64,000 nt of DNA. Source: Nocardiopsis sp. YSL2 (lineage in GTDB: Bacteria > Actinomycetota > Actinomycetes > Streptosporangiales > Streptosporangiaceae). The stretch covers positions 5,084,001 through 5,148,000 of the forward strand of contig NZ_JAMOAO010000001.1 of assembly GCF_030555055.1 (NCBI RefSeq), in the 5' to 3' direction. This document shows positions 1 through 9,149 of this stretch, piece after piece; the stretch's first letter is position 1; each line of letters starts with the position of its first letter. The position numbers were made by a program, and so were the translations under genes. Under the pieces are notes generated by a model. The model searched no databases, was not told the origin of the DNA, and worked only from the letters and a program-made list of their open reading frames with translations.

Positions 1-1671
1 GGCGTCGACGGGCCGTTCGGCGCCGGGCAGGCGCAGCTCGCGCCCCACCGACCCGACCGAGGCGGCGTGGTCGCCGGAGACGATCTTGACGTCCACGCCC
101 TGCTCGGAGAAGTAGTCCAGGGTGGGCGCGGCGTCCTCGCGTACCCGCTGGTCCAGGACCACCAGAGCGGCGGGCCGCACGCAACCCGGGGCGCCCTCGG
201 AGTCCACGCGTTCGCCGGCCCTGGCGAGCAGCAGCACGCGGTGACCCTGGGCGCCCAGGCGGGCGGCCTCGGCCGCGGCCGGGTCGTCGGCGCAGGTGAG
301 CACGTCGGCCGCGCCCAGGACCCAGTGCTCCTCCCCGGCGGGCGTGCGCAGGCTGGCGCCGCTCCACTTGCGGGCCGAGGAGAAGGGGGCCAGCGCGGTG
401 ACCGGCCAGTCCGGCACGGGGCCGCCCGAGGCCGCGCATCCCCGGGCGATGGCCGCCATGCTCGCGTTCGGCTCGGGATCGCTGCCCGCCAACGCGGCCA
501 GCACCTGGGCGGGGGAGGAGGCCGGTGCGCCGTTGCGGTCGGGGCCGCCGCCCAGGTCGCGGATCTCGGCCAGGCGCATGCCCGCCTCGGTGAGCGTGCC
601 GGTCTTGTCGGTGCACACCACGTCCACGCGGGCCAGGCCCTCGATGGCCGGGAGCTCCTGGACCAGGCACCGGTGCCGCCCCAGGCGGATCACGCCCACC
701 GCGAAGGCGATGCTGGTGAGCAGGATGAGCCCTTCGGGGATCATCGACACCAAAGCCGCGACCATGCCGCGCAGGGCGTCGGCGAGCGGACCGGAGATCT
801 GACCGCCCGCGACCGGCTCGTCGAGGGCGACCTGGCCGCCCAGGAACAGCTGGCTGTAGACCAGCAGGCCGCCGATCGGGAACAGCGCGTAGGTGATCCA
901 GGTGAGGATGCGGTTGATGCCCGAGCGCAGTTCCGAGTGGACCAGCGAGAACCGGCTGGCCTCCTCGGCCAGCCGCGCGGCGTAGGCGTGCCGACCCACC
1001 TTCGTGGCCCGGAACCGGCCCGTGCCCGCCACCACGAAGCTGCCCGACATCACCGTGTCGCCGGATCGTTTGAGGACCGGGTCGGCCTCCCCGGTCAGCA
1101 GTGACTCGTCGACCTCCAGGCCGCTGACGGAGGTGACCACGCCGTCGACGACGATCTGGTCGCCCGTTCCGATCTCCAGGACCTCGTCCAGGACGATCTC
1201 CTGCGTGGCCACCCGCACGGTCGCTCCGTCGCGCACCACGCGGGGGCGTGCGGCGTTGACGATCGCGAGCTTGTCCAGGGTCCGCTTGGCGCGCAGCTCC
1301 TGGACGATGCCGATGAGGGTGTTGATGAGGATGACCATCGCGAACAGCCCGTCCTGGACGGGTCCGATCACGGCGATGATCGCGAAGAGCACCGCGATCA
1401 TCGCGTTGATCCGCGTGAACACGTTGCCGCGCACGATCTGGGCGACGCTGCGGCTGGCGCGGACCGGCACGTCGTTCGTGCGGCCGGTCGCGACCCGTGC
1501 GGCCACCTCGGCCCGGGCCAGTCCCTGCTCGTTCCAGGCCTCGGCCGGCGCCGGGAGGCCGTCGTCGGGCCGGTCCCCGCTGATGGTCGGGGCCGACGCG
1601 GCGGGCGGGGGCGGGGGTCCGGCGTCGGCGGTGGGGCGGCCGTCGCCGGGCCGGTCGGATGGTTCGGGCAC
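1..1671 (-). CDS. Cation-transporting P-type ATPase, 3' end cut by window edge
   Basis: This is the N-terminal 557 residues of a membrane P-type ATPase that pumps cations using ATP; the C-terminal part lies left of the window. It shows, in order, an N-terminal region with GLARAEVAARVATGRTND, first membrane segments around residues 90-125 followed by IGIVQELRAKRTLDKLAI, the actuator motif LLTGEADPVLK, the phosphorylation motif DKTGTLT with Asp355, and VKIVSGD near the cut. The N-terminal pattern resembles mycobacterial CtpE-type (calcium-linked) pumps, but ion specificity cannot be read here because the ion-binding helices are missing. The GTG start at 1671 was chosen because the reading frame opens there just before the conserved region; a longer start is possible. 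The gene is transcribed away from the NRDE gene, leaving a 286-base divergent spacer. Confidence 0.9.
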   Translation of the reverse strand, partial: MPEPSDRPGDGRPTADAGPPPPPAASAPTISGDRPDDGLPAPAEAWNEQGLARAEVAARVATGRTNDVPVRASRSVAQIVRGNVFTRINAMIAVLFAIIAVIGPVQDGLFAMVILINTLIGIVQELRAKRTLDKLAIVNAARPRVVRDGATVRVATQEIVLDEVLEIGTGDQIVVDGVVTSVSGLEVDESLLTGEADPVLKRSGDTVMSGSFVVAGTGRFRATKVGRHAYAARLAEEASRFSLVHSELRSGINRILTWITYALFPIGGLLVYSQLFLGGQVALDEPVAGGQISGPLADALRGMVAALVSMIPEGLILLTSIAFAVGVIRLGRHRCLVQELPAIEGLARVDVVCTDKTGTLTEAGMRLAEIRDLGGGPDRNGAPASSPAQVLAALAGSDPEPNASMAAIARGCAASGGPVPDWPVTALAPFSSARKWSGASLRTPAGEEHWVLGAADVLTCADDPAAAEAARLGAQGHRVLLLARAGERVDSEGAPGCVRPAALVVLDQRVREDAAPTLDYFSEQGVDVKIVSGDHAASVGSVGRELRLPGAERPVDA

Positions 1672-1957
1672 GCACTACTCCTGGCTGCGACAGGTGGGAC
1701 GGGAAGCGCGGTACGCGGGAGGCTCCCGACACTGGTGTGACCTCGATACGAGGCAAGCCCAGACTAGAAGACTCTCCGGCCCGTGTCGGGCGGGTTCGGC
1801 CCCCGGACGCGGGTGGTGCCCCCACGCGGTGTGCGGGGTGCGGTGGTCCGCACCCCGGTCTCGGCGGTACGCGTGCGGGTGCGGTTTCATGGGAGGAGGG
1901 CGGTCGGTACCGGTTCCGGACCGCACCGGCCATCGCGGCACGACAGTGAGGGGCGCC

Positions 1958-2743
1958 ATGTGCACGGTCATCGTGGGTTTCGATCCCGCGGCGCGCACAC
2001 CGCTGGTGATCACCGCGATCAGGGACGAGATGCGTGCGCGCCCCTGGGACTGGCCGGGGCGCCACTGGCCCGACCAGCCCTCCGTGGTCGGCGGCCGTGA
2101 CCGGCTGGCGGGCGGTACCTGGCTGGCCGTCGACCCGGCCGCTCGGCGGGTGGCGGCACTGCTCAACGGCTGGCCGTGGGACGGGCGGATGCCGTGGGAG
2201 GGCAGCTATCCGGCCAGCCGGGGCGACCTGCCCCTGCACGCCCTCGCCGTGCGCGGGCGCGACCCCCTGGCCGAGGAGGACATGTCCCGGTACGCGCCCT
2301 TCCACCTGCTGACGGCCGACGCCGGGCACGCCGACCTGCACAGCTGGGACGGCCGGCGCCTGCACTCGCGCCCCGTGCCCGTGGGGGTGAGCACCGTGGT
2401 CAACACCGGGCTCGACCCGGCCGATCCGCGCTCGCTGCGGCACACGCCCGAGTTCGCCGCGACCCGGCCGGACCCGTCTCCGCCGGCCGGAGGGGGCGGC
2501 GTCGAGGAGGTCTGGGGACGCTGGCCGGGCCTGGTGACCGACGCCGCGCTGTCCAGGCCCCGCTCGGCCGGCAGTGACGAGTCGGGCGACCCCTCGGGAC
2601 TGATCGCCCACGCCGATCTGGGGGACGGCCTGGTATGGGCCACCGGCTCCGTGACCCTGCTGGCCCTGGACCACCGCACCGTCCGCTACGCCTTCACCGA
2701 CACCCCAGCCGACCCCGGGGCCTGGCGGATGATCGGTCTCTGA
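1958..2743 (+). CDS. NRDE (TANGO2-like) family protein
   Basis: A 261-residue protein that begins MCTVIV and carries the NRDE-family arrangement: Cys2 at the extreme N-terminus, an ITAIRDE segment for the family's NRDE signature, and a later GGTWLAVD motif typical of the TANGO2/NRDE fold. Bacterial members are cytoplasmic and their role is not well defined; eukaryotic TANGO2 is linked to heme and lipid trafficking. The start ATG fits because the family Cys is residue 2 and a GTGAGGGGC stretch precedes it. It stands alone, divergent from the P-type ATPase. The family assignment is fairly secure from motifs; no specific reaction can be claimed. Confidence 0.8.
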   Translation: MCTVIVGFDPAARTPLVITAIRDEMRARPWDWPGRHWPDQPSVVGGRDRLAGGTWLAVDPAARRVAALLNGWPWDGRMPWEGSYPASRGDLPLHALAVRGRDPLAEEDMSRYAPFHLLTADAGHADLHSWDGRRLHSRPVPVGVSTVVNTGLDPADPRSLRHTPEFAATRPDPSPPAGGGGVEEVWGRWPGLVTDAALSRPRSAGSDESGDPSGLIAHADLGDGLVWATGSVTLLALDHRTVRYAFTDTPADPGAWRMIGL

Positions 2744-3050
2744 ACCGACGCGGAGCAGGGGCGCCCCGGAGTCCGACGCCCCGCGGCGCACCGCGCCCGC
2801 CCAGTGGTCGTTCCGCCCGGAGCCAGGCCGCCGAGTCGGAACCGGGACGGTCCCTCCGCGCGTTGTTCCGGGCAGGCGACCGGACAACCGTGACATCACG
2901 GATAGGAACGGTCCGTGGGTCGGGCCCGCGAAACGGGTAGGAATCCCTGCCCGAAACCGCGTCATATGCGGCGTGGGGGAGCGTATCCACGGTGGACCGC
3001 GCCGAAGGCGGTCCCGATCGTGATCCCGACCCGACTCGGAAGGACCCCCG
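2744..3050. other. Intergenic spacer without a gene
   Basis: No reading frame here has conserved sequence. The right half is less GC-rich than the genes and presumably holds the promoter of the next gene, but I see no convincing -35/-10 pair. A GGAAGGA ribosome-binding site ends the spacer six bases before the ATG at 3051. Confidence 0.5.
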
Positions 3051-3452
3051 ATGAACGCCATCCCTGCCACTGACCAGCCGTACACCCCGACCGCCCGCCC
3101 CGTCGCCGACCCCCGCGCCCTCGTCGGACAGTGGGTGCGCCTGCGCGGGCGCCACGACCGTGCCGAGCACGTCGGCGTCCTGGCCCACGCCGCCCCCGCC
3201 GGGCGCAAGGGGGAGTGGGAGTGGACGCTGCGGACCCCCTTCGAGGAGGTCAGAGGTACCGGTCGTCCGGCCGTGGAACCGGTGGCGGAACGGGCCGCGG
3301 CCCCCGCCCGCCGTGCCCGTGGACAGCTGCGCGCGGTCCGCGCCGACCTGGCCGAGTTCGGCGCCACCGGTGACACCGGCCTGTCCCGCGCCCGGGAGCG
3401 CGCCGAGGCCGACCTGGACCAGCTGGAATGGGAGCTGGCCGCGCGGCCGTGA
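3051..3452 (+). CDS. Hypothetical protein, 133 residues
   Basis: A soluble, charged protein that I do not recognise. The N-terminal half (about residues 25-65) contains WVRLRGRHDRAEHVGVL and WEWTLRTPF and looks like a small beta-rich fold. The C-terminal half (about 75-130) is Ala/Arg/Glu-rich and should form a helical, possibly coiled-coil segment. There is no signal peptide or membrane segment. The ATG is supported by GGAAGGA six bases upstream. It is followed by a strongly structured stretch and then a small membrane protein in the same direction, so the two may share a transcript. No function is proposed. Confidence 0.65.
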   Translation: MNAIPATDQPYTPTARPVADPRALVGQWVRLRGRHDRAEHVGVLAHAAPAGRKGEWEWTLRTPFEEVRGTGRPAVEPVAERAAAPARRARGQLRAVRADLAEFGATGDTGLSRARERAEADLDQLEWELAARP

Positions 3453-3500
3453 CCTGCCCGACACGGTGACTCTGTCAACCCCCTGCGTGACCGGAGCGTC

Positions 3501-3555
3501 CCCTGAGGGACGGCGCGAACGCCGTCGGGCACGCGTGCGCGGCACGCGCTCAGGG
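3501..3555 (+). promoter_or_regulatory. Predicted three-way-junction RNA leader
   Basis: The sequence can fold into a closed junction with three perfect 7-bp stems: an outer stem 3501-3507 with 3549-3555 (CCCTGAG/CTCAGGG), hairpin A at 3509-3526 (GACGGCG, loop CGAA) and hairpin B at 3532-3548 (CGCGTGC, loop GCG). It lies 49-103 bases after the preceding stop codon and ends 13 bases before the ATG at 3569. It could act as a terminator for the upstream gene or as a structured 5' leader of the small membrane protein. The fold is seen directly; any function is inference. Confidence 0.4.
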
Positions 3556-3568
3556 GTCAGGGGTAGCC

Positions 3569-3781
3569 ATGAGGGAACCGGGCAGCGGAACGAGATCCGG
3601 TTGGTCGACGGGTCTGTTGGAGAGTGGAGCCTACTGGCTCCTGTATGTGGTCTCGGTCAGCGGAGCGCTGCTGCACTGGCGGCTGGGCAACACGGTCCTG
3701 GCCGCCGGATGTGCGGCCGCGGCCGTTTTCGGCGCCTTCCTCATCGGCCGCAGCCACGAGGACGTCAGCACGCCCCGCTGA
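3569..3781 (+). CDS. Small membrane protein, 70 residues
   Basis: An unrecognised 70-residue protein with two hydrophobic stretches: about residues 21-35 (YWLLYVVSVSGALLH) and 41-59 (TVLAAGCAAAAVFGAFLIG). The charged N-terminus (RxR) and short hydrophilic tail suggest a two-pass inner-membrane hairpin. AGGGG sits five bases before the ATG. It follows the structured leader at 3501-3555 and is separated from mshC by 93 bases. No family or function is claimed; it is called because the start, hydrophobic pattern and codon usage are all consistent with a real gene. Confidence 0.55.
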   Translation: MREPGSGTRSGWSTGLLESGAYWLLYVVSVSGALLHWRLGNTVLAAGCAAAAVFGAFLIGRSHEDVSTPR

Positions 3782-3874
3782 GCTATTCCCCGCACGTGGT
3801 GGGGTGATCATCACCCGACATCCGCACCGTCCCCGGGACGTTTGCCGCACCACGGGGCGGATAGTCTTCCCGGT

Positions 3875-5107
<1,233 letters not shown>

Positions 5108-5166
5108 CGGCGGCCGGAGTTCGTCCTGCCGCCACCGCCGACGACGGCGCGCACCGCGGCCCGGCT

Positions 5167-6519
5167 TCAGGCGGGGACCGCGGCCTCCACGTGCGCGCAG
5201 CCCTCGCGTGCGGCCAGCGGCCAGGGCTCGAAAGTGCCGTCGGACAGGCGTACGGACACCTCGTGGCGGTGGGCGATGACGCCGGTGACCGGGACGCCCT
5301 GGAGCCGGGCCAGCACATAGGCGGCGGACAGGCTGGTCACGTCGCGGATCGTGCCCAGCGGGAGCAGGGAGCGGGTCTCGGCGATCGCCTCGTGTTCGCC
5401 CGCGCGCAGGACGACCCGGGTGTCCCGCGAGACGCCCTGGGCGGCGATGGCCACGGTGATGTTGTCGAGGTCGTCGGAGCCGACGGCGGCCAGCGCGCGG
5501 GCGCGGCGCAGGTGCAGTCTCTCCAGGACGGTCCGGTCGCCGCCGTGTCCGGTCACCACCGGGATGCCCAGGGATCGGGCGAGCCGCACGTTGGGCGCGT
5601 GCGGATCGCGTTCGACCCCGACGACGGGGATGCCCAGACGGCGCAGCTCGCAGCACAGGCGCAGGCCGACCTGCCCGATGCCGACGACGATGACGTGTCC
5701 GAAGCGGGGAACGGTCCGGGGCCCGATCAGTCCGACCAGCCGGGGGCCGAGCATGCGCTCGACCAGGCCCGCGGTGAACATGGCGGTGAAGACGATCGTG
5801 CCCAGCATGAGCAGGCTGGACACCAGCTGGTAGGCGGTGGAGTGCACGTCGGTCGCCGGGCCGACGGTCGAGACCACGCGGGCGGCGTCGAAGAGCGCTT
5901 CGGCGGGGGGATGGCCGAGCCCGAGCAGCCATCCCCAGTCGGCCAGCAGTGAGGCCAGTATCCCGGTCAGCCCACCGAGCATGAGGCGTGTCCCCGCGTC
6001 GTGCGAGCGCAGCTGACTCGCCAGGCGGCTCCACCAGGCCCGCCAGCCCGCGCGCCGACGCGTCCACTCCCCGGTGCACGGCGTGCCCGTCCGGTCGAGC
6101 CGGACCGCTCGGGCGCGCCCGGCACGGCCGTGGAGCGCGGAGACGCCGGGGTCCGCGCAGGGACCGGCCAGGGAGGGGGCGGCCAGGTCGGCCGGCGAGG
6201 TGACGTGGCACTGCGGAAGCAGGCGGAGCAGCTCGTCGGCGACGGTGCGGTCGAAGACGGTCGCGACGATCGGGACGTCGGCGGACATGTGCGCCACGGC
6301 CAGCGCATAGCGCAGGGCGGCGGCGTCCTCGTGCAGCAGCACCGCCACGGCGTCGTGGGGCTTCGACATCGCCTCGCGCAGGTCCTCGTCCCCGGGGCGG
6401 GCGAGGTGATGGACGGCGTGGGCCTCCTGGCGGAGCGACGCGCACACACGGCGCGCCAGGTTGGTATCGCCGACGATGACGAAGGATCGGTGCTGGAGGG
6501 GGTCGTGTGCTCGAGTCAT
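5167..6519 (-). CDS. NAD-binding TrkA-N (RCK) protein with a channel-like pore segment
   Basis: A 450-residue protein with two Rossmann-type RCK/TrkA-N domains around a two-helix membrane module. The first nucleotide-binding motif is FVIVGDTNLARR (residues 13-24); the second is HVIVVGIGQVGLRL (about 275-288), followed by VERD and SDDLDNI. Between them are a membrane helix at about 178-195, STVGPAT at 217-223 in the place of a K+-channel filter (TVGYG), and a second helix at about 232-254. The architecture is that of a ligand-gated K+ channel or Kef-like regulator, but the filter lacks YG, so conduction of K+ is uncertain. From recollection, actinomycete relatives share the TVGPA form. The ATG is the first in frame. 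The gene is convergent with mshC. Confidence 0.85.
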   Translation of the reverse strand: MTRAHDPLQHRSFVIVGDTNLARRVCASLRQEAHAVHHLARPGDEDLREAMSKPHDAVAVLLHEDAAALRYALAVAHMSADVPIVATVFDRTVADELLRLLPQCHVTSPADLAAPSLAGPCADPGVSALHGRAGRARAVRLDRTGTPCTGEWTRRRAGWRAWWSRLASQLRSHDAGTRLMLGGLTGILASLLADWGWLLGLGHPPAEALFDAARVVSTVGPATDVHSTAYQLVSSLLMLGTIVFTAMFTAGLVERMLGPRLVGLIGPRTVPRFGHVIVVGIGQVGLRLCCELRRLGIPVVGVERDPHAPNVRLARSLGIPVVTGHGGDRTVLERLHLRRARALAAVGSDDLDNITVAIAAQGVSRDTRVVLRAGEHEAIAETRSLLPLGTIRDVTSLSAAYVLARLQGVPVTGVIAHRHEVSVRLSDGTFEPWPLAAREGCAHVEAAVPA

Positions 6520-6955
6520 GGGTCGGTTCCCTGGTCGGACGGCCTCGTTGCCGCCGACCTCTGTCGGGGTGATCGGATGATCCGGGACATGCGGCGCCGC
6601 GGAACGCGGCGGTATCGGTCCTGGCTCCGGTCCGGGGCGGGATGCGTGGTCGTCTCTCCCGGGAGCGGCGCGACCTTCCCCTGGGGGCGCGGAGGGCGCG
6701 CCGTGACCGGCAGGGGAGGCGACGGCCCCGGGCCCCGGTGATTCGGGACGAAGCCGTCATCTGCGGTCAGAGTGTAGAGGCCGGTGCCGACGGTGACCTG
6801 GGCGGGGTCGGGTCACCGAGGAGCTCGGCCGCCTGTGGGCGATCCCGATCGGCACCGCCCAGATCCCACGCCGACCGATGCCCATCGCGCGGACTACCGC
6901 CCGACCGAGGGTCGAGTGACCCCCTCTCCACGGGGGACGCGCTCACCGTGCCGGG
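6520..6955. other. Long intergenic region with no gene seen
   Basis: This 436-base stretch separates the TrkA-N gene (reading left) from the esterase gene (also reading left, beginning at 8287 and ending at 6995). Open frames on both strands are Arg/Pro-rich shadows without start sites or family motifs. It must hold the promoter for the TrkA-N gene in its left part, but no confident hexamers are visible. Confidence 0.5.
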
Positions 6956-6984
6956 GCGCGGCTCCGCGGAGGGCGGAGCCGCGC
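6956..6984 (-). terminator. Terminator of the CE1-CBM2 esterase gene
   Basis: A perfect 12-bp stem (6956-6967 with 6973-6984) with a 5-base loop begins 10 bases past the stop codon of the esterase gene. There is no long U-tract, as is common in actinomycetes. Confidence 0.75.
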
Positions 6985-6994
6985 CGCACCGGGG

Positions 6995-8287
6995 TCAGCC
7001 CGCGGTGCACTCCGTTCCGTTGAGGGTGAAGCCGGTCGGCGCACCGGCGTCACCGGTGTGCGACGCCTGGTAGCCGATGCCCACCTCGGCGCCCGGGGCG
7101 ATGGTCGCGTTGTGGGCGGCGTGGGTGGCGACGACCGTCCCACTGCTCGGGCTGTAGGTGGCGTTCCAACCGGAGCCGATGCTCTGCCCCTCCGGGAGGG
7201 TGAACTCCAGGGACCAGTCCTCGACGGGGGTGTCGCCGGTGTTGGTGATGGTCAGCGCGGCGGTGAGCCCGGTGTTCCAGCCGTTGGTCGAGGCCGTGAC
7301 GCGGCAGTCGCCCTCCCCCGGGTCCGGGTCGGGCCCGGGGCCGGTGCCCTGGTCCAGGCCGAAGAAGGTGATCACGTGGGCGGCCATGCCGGAGGTGATC
7401 ACGTTGTGCCCGACGCCCTCCACGCTGATCGCCTCCACCGGCGCCTGGTCACCGGTCGATCCGTAGCGCGTCCGCTCCCAGTGGGACCGGGGCCGGTCGG
7501 TGGCGGCGGGGTCCGTGCCCAGGCCGTGGACGTTCGTCCACTGTTCGATCTCCTCGTTGAAGTTCGCGTAGTGCAGGACGTCGTCCTCGCTGCCGTGCCA
7601 CAGCTGCATACGCGGACGCGGGCCCGCGTAGCCGGGGTAGGAGTCCCGGACCAGGTCGCCCCACTCCTGCGGGGTGTGGTCGATCCGGCCGTTGGAGCAC
7701 TCGTTGTTCCACCCCGAGCCGTCGGAGGTCGCGAAACATCCGAACGGCACGCCGGCGAACGCCGAGCCCGCCGCGAACACGTCGGGGTAGTTGGCCAGCA
7801 TCACGTTGGTCATCATGGCGCCGGAGGAGACACCGGTGACGAAGATGCGCTCGGTGTCGGCGCCGTGGGTGCGGACGGTGTAGTCGACCATCGAGCGGAT
7901 GCCGACCGGGTCGCTGCCGCCGTCGCGCCGCAGGGCCTCGGGGGAGGAGACGTCGAAGCACTGGCTGCTGCGCGTGACGGACGGGTAGACGACGATGAAG
8001 CCGTGCTGGTCGGCCAGCGCGGCGTACTCGGTGTTGGCGTGGAAGACGGGTCCGGTCCCGGTGCACCAGTGCTGCGCCACGAGGATCGGTGGCTCCTCGA
8101 CGACGCTGTCGGGGACGTAGAGGAACATGCGCAGGTCGCTGGGGTTGGAGCCGAAGTCGTCGATCTCGGTCAGGGTGGCGGCCGAGGCCGCCGGAGGGGC
8201 CAGGAACAGCGCCGCCATCAGCGGCAGGACGGTGGCGGCGAGGATGCCGGCCACCCTGGCCAGGGGGTTCGTGCGTTCGTTGGTCAC
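6995..8287 (-). CDS. Secreted CE1/PHB-depolymerase-type esterase with CBM2
   Basis: A 430-residue exported esterase probably acting on acetyl or feruloyl groups of plant cell-wall polysaccharide. Residues 1-36 form a Sec signal peptide ending AASAA. The alpha/beta-hydrolase domain (about 40-310) has the oxyanion region LVAQHWCTGTGP, the nucleophile elbow GVSSG, LWHGSEDD supplying the acid, and VEGVGHN supplying the His; four or more Cys suit disulfides. A GPGPDPDPGEG linker leads to a C-terminal CBM2 (about 325-430) with NGWNTGLTAALTITNTG and GSGWNATY and flanking Cys. Start is GTG with GAGG nine bases upstream. A sigma-70 promoter and a CelR/CebR-type box lie upstream, indicating control by cello-oligosaccharides. 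Substrate preference among CE1 activities is not settled. Confidence 0.9.
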   Translation of the reverse strand: MTNERTNPLARVAGILAATVLPLMAALFLAPPAASAATLTEIDDFGSNPSDLRMFLYVPDSVVEEPPILVAQHWCTGTGPVFHANTEYAALADQHGFIVVYPSVTRSSQCFDVSSPEALRRDGGSDPVGIRSMVDYTVRTHGADTERIFVTGVSSGAMMTNVMLANYPDVFAAGSAFAGVPFGCFATSDGSGWNNECSNGRIDHTPQEWGDLVRDSYPGYAGPRPRMQLWHGSEDDVLHYANFNEEIEQWTNVHGLGTDPAATDRPRSHWERTRYGSTGDQAPVEAISVEGVGHNVITSGMAAHVITFFGLDQGTGPGPDPDPGEGDCRVTASTNGWNTGLTAALTITNTGDTPVEDWSLEFTLPEGQSIGSGWNATYSPSSGTVVATHAAHNATIAPGAEVGIGYQASHTGDAGAPTGFTLNGTECTAG

Positions 8288-8398
8288 GTGTCTGGACCTC
8301 TACCGGCTGCGGGGGCGGGGGGTCGTCCGGGCGCCGCGCCGACGGAGCCGGTGTGCCACAGGGCGGGCCCAGCGCACCCGGCAGTGGAAGCCACCGCG

Positions 8399-8412
8399 TG
8401 GGAGCGCTCCCG
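8399..8412 (-). promoter_or_regulatory. CelR/CebR-type operator for the esterase gene
   Basis: On the minus strand 13 of 14 bases match from CGGGAGCGCTCCCA to the published CelR/CebR palindrome TGGGAGCGCTCCCA, bound by LacI-family cellobiose repressors in Thermobifida and Streptomyces. It begins just after the -10 hexamer, overlapping the expected transcription start, a position suited to repression. Confidence 0.8.
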
Positions 8413-8415
8413 AAA

Positions 8416-8444
8416 ACTATCCGGGCAGCCGCGCACCCCGTCAA
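8416..8444 (-). promoter_or_regulatory. Sigma-70-type promoter of the esterase gene
   Basis: Read on the minus strand: -35 TTGACG (8444-8439), a 17-base spacer and -10 GATAGT (8421-8416). The CelR-like box follows four bases downstream. The leader to the GTG start is about 120 bases. Confidence 0.65.
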
Positions 8445-8514
8445 CCCCCGTAGTGACGGGTCGTTCGCACCCGGAGCGCGGTCCGCGGGACCGTGCCCCG
8501 GTGAACACGGGTGC

Positions 8515-9033
8515 CTACCGTTCGGAGAGGTCCGGGAAGTCGGACCTCGGCGGGTCGGTCGGCGCGAGCCGGACGATCGGGACGCCGTCGGGGTCGGCGC
8601 CCACGCGCGCGAAGGACTCCGCGGACCCGTCCACCTCGAAGCCCAGCGCGCCCAGGAGCGTCCACGCGGCCGCCGGGTGGCGCTGAGCGTAGTGCGCCAG
8701 CGCCTGCCCGGCCTCCTCCGGGGGCAGCGGCGCGGCCCGGCCCCGGTGCCGGTGCGCGCCCAGCTGGAACAGCACCCGCGGCTCGGCCAGGATGTTGCGG
8801 TACCACTGCGACCGGCGCCCGTACCCCGACGCCACCAGGACCGTGCCCGTGGACTCGTTGGCGCCGACCACCTCCAGCACGGCCTGGCGCGCCGTCCCGC
8901 TCGTACGCCCCCTGTGCGTCAGCAGCACGAAGCGGCGTCCCATCAGCGGGCCCAGTCCCAACCGGTAGATCCAGATCGGTGCGCGGAACAGGGCCCGGCG
9001 CATCGGTGTGGTCGGCGGTCGGGACATCGGCAT
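8515..9033 (-). CDS. Deazaflavin (F420)-dependent nitroreductase-family protein
   Basis: A 172-residue member of the DDN/F420-dependent oxidoreductase family, small split-barrel proteins that use F420H2 to reduce quinones or other substrates. Typical features are the N-terminal helix RRALFRAPIWIYRLGLG, the barrel strand RFVLLTHRGRTSGTARQAVLEVV, VASGYGRRSQWYRNILAEP (the family's cofactor-phosphate-contacting Gly/Arg-rich segment) and a C-terminal VRLAP. The ATG at 9033 has GGAAGG seven bases upstream, better than any upstream start. It is divergent from the HEAT-like gene. The family is secure; the substrate is unknown. Confidence 0.85.
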   Translation of the reverse strand: MPMSRPPTTPMRRALFRAPIWIYRLGLGPLMGRRFVLLTHRGRTSGTARQAVLEVVGANESTGTVLVASGYGRRSQWYRNILAEPRVLFQLGAHRHRGRAAPLPPEEAGQALAHYAQRHPAAAWTLLGALGFEVDGSAESFARVGADPDGVPIVRLAPTDPPRSDFPDLSER

Positions 9034-9149
9034 CGGAGGGCCTTCCTGTGACGGGGCAGGGCTGGAAGGGACGACGCTACTCGCACGGAGCGCCGGGCCG
9101 GCGGTAGCCACGCCCGTGGAACGACGGTGCCCGCTGGCAGGATGCGCCT

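Noticed and set aside
67..1104. Long plus-strand open frame opposite the P-type ATPase
   Set aside because: It is an Arg/Gly/Ala-rich antisense shadow; the minus strand carries the DKTGTLT and TGE motifs.
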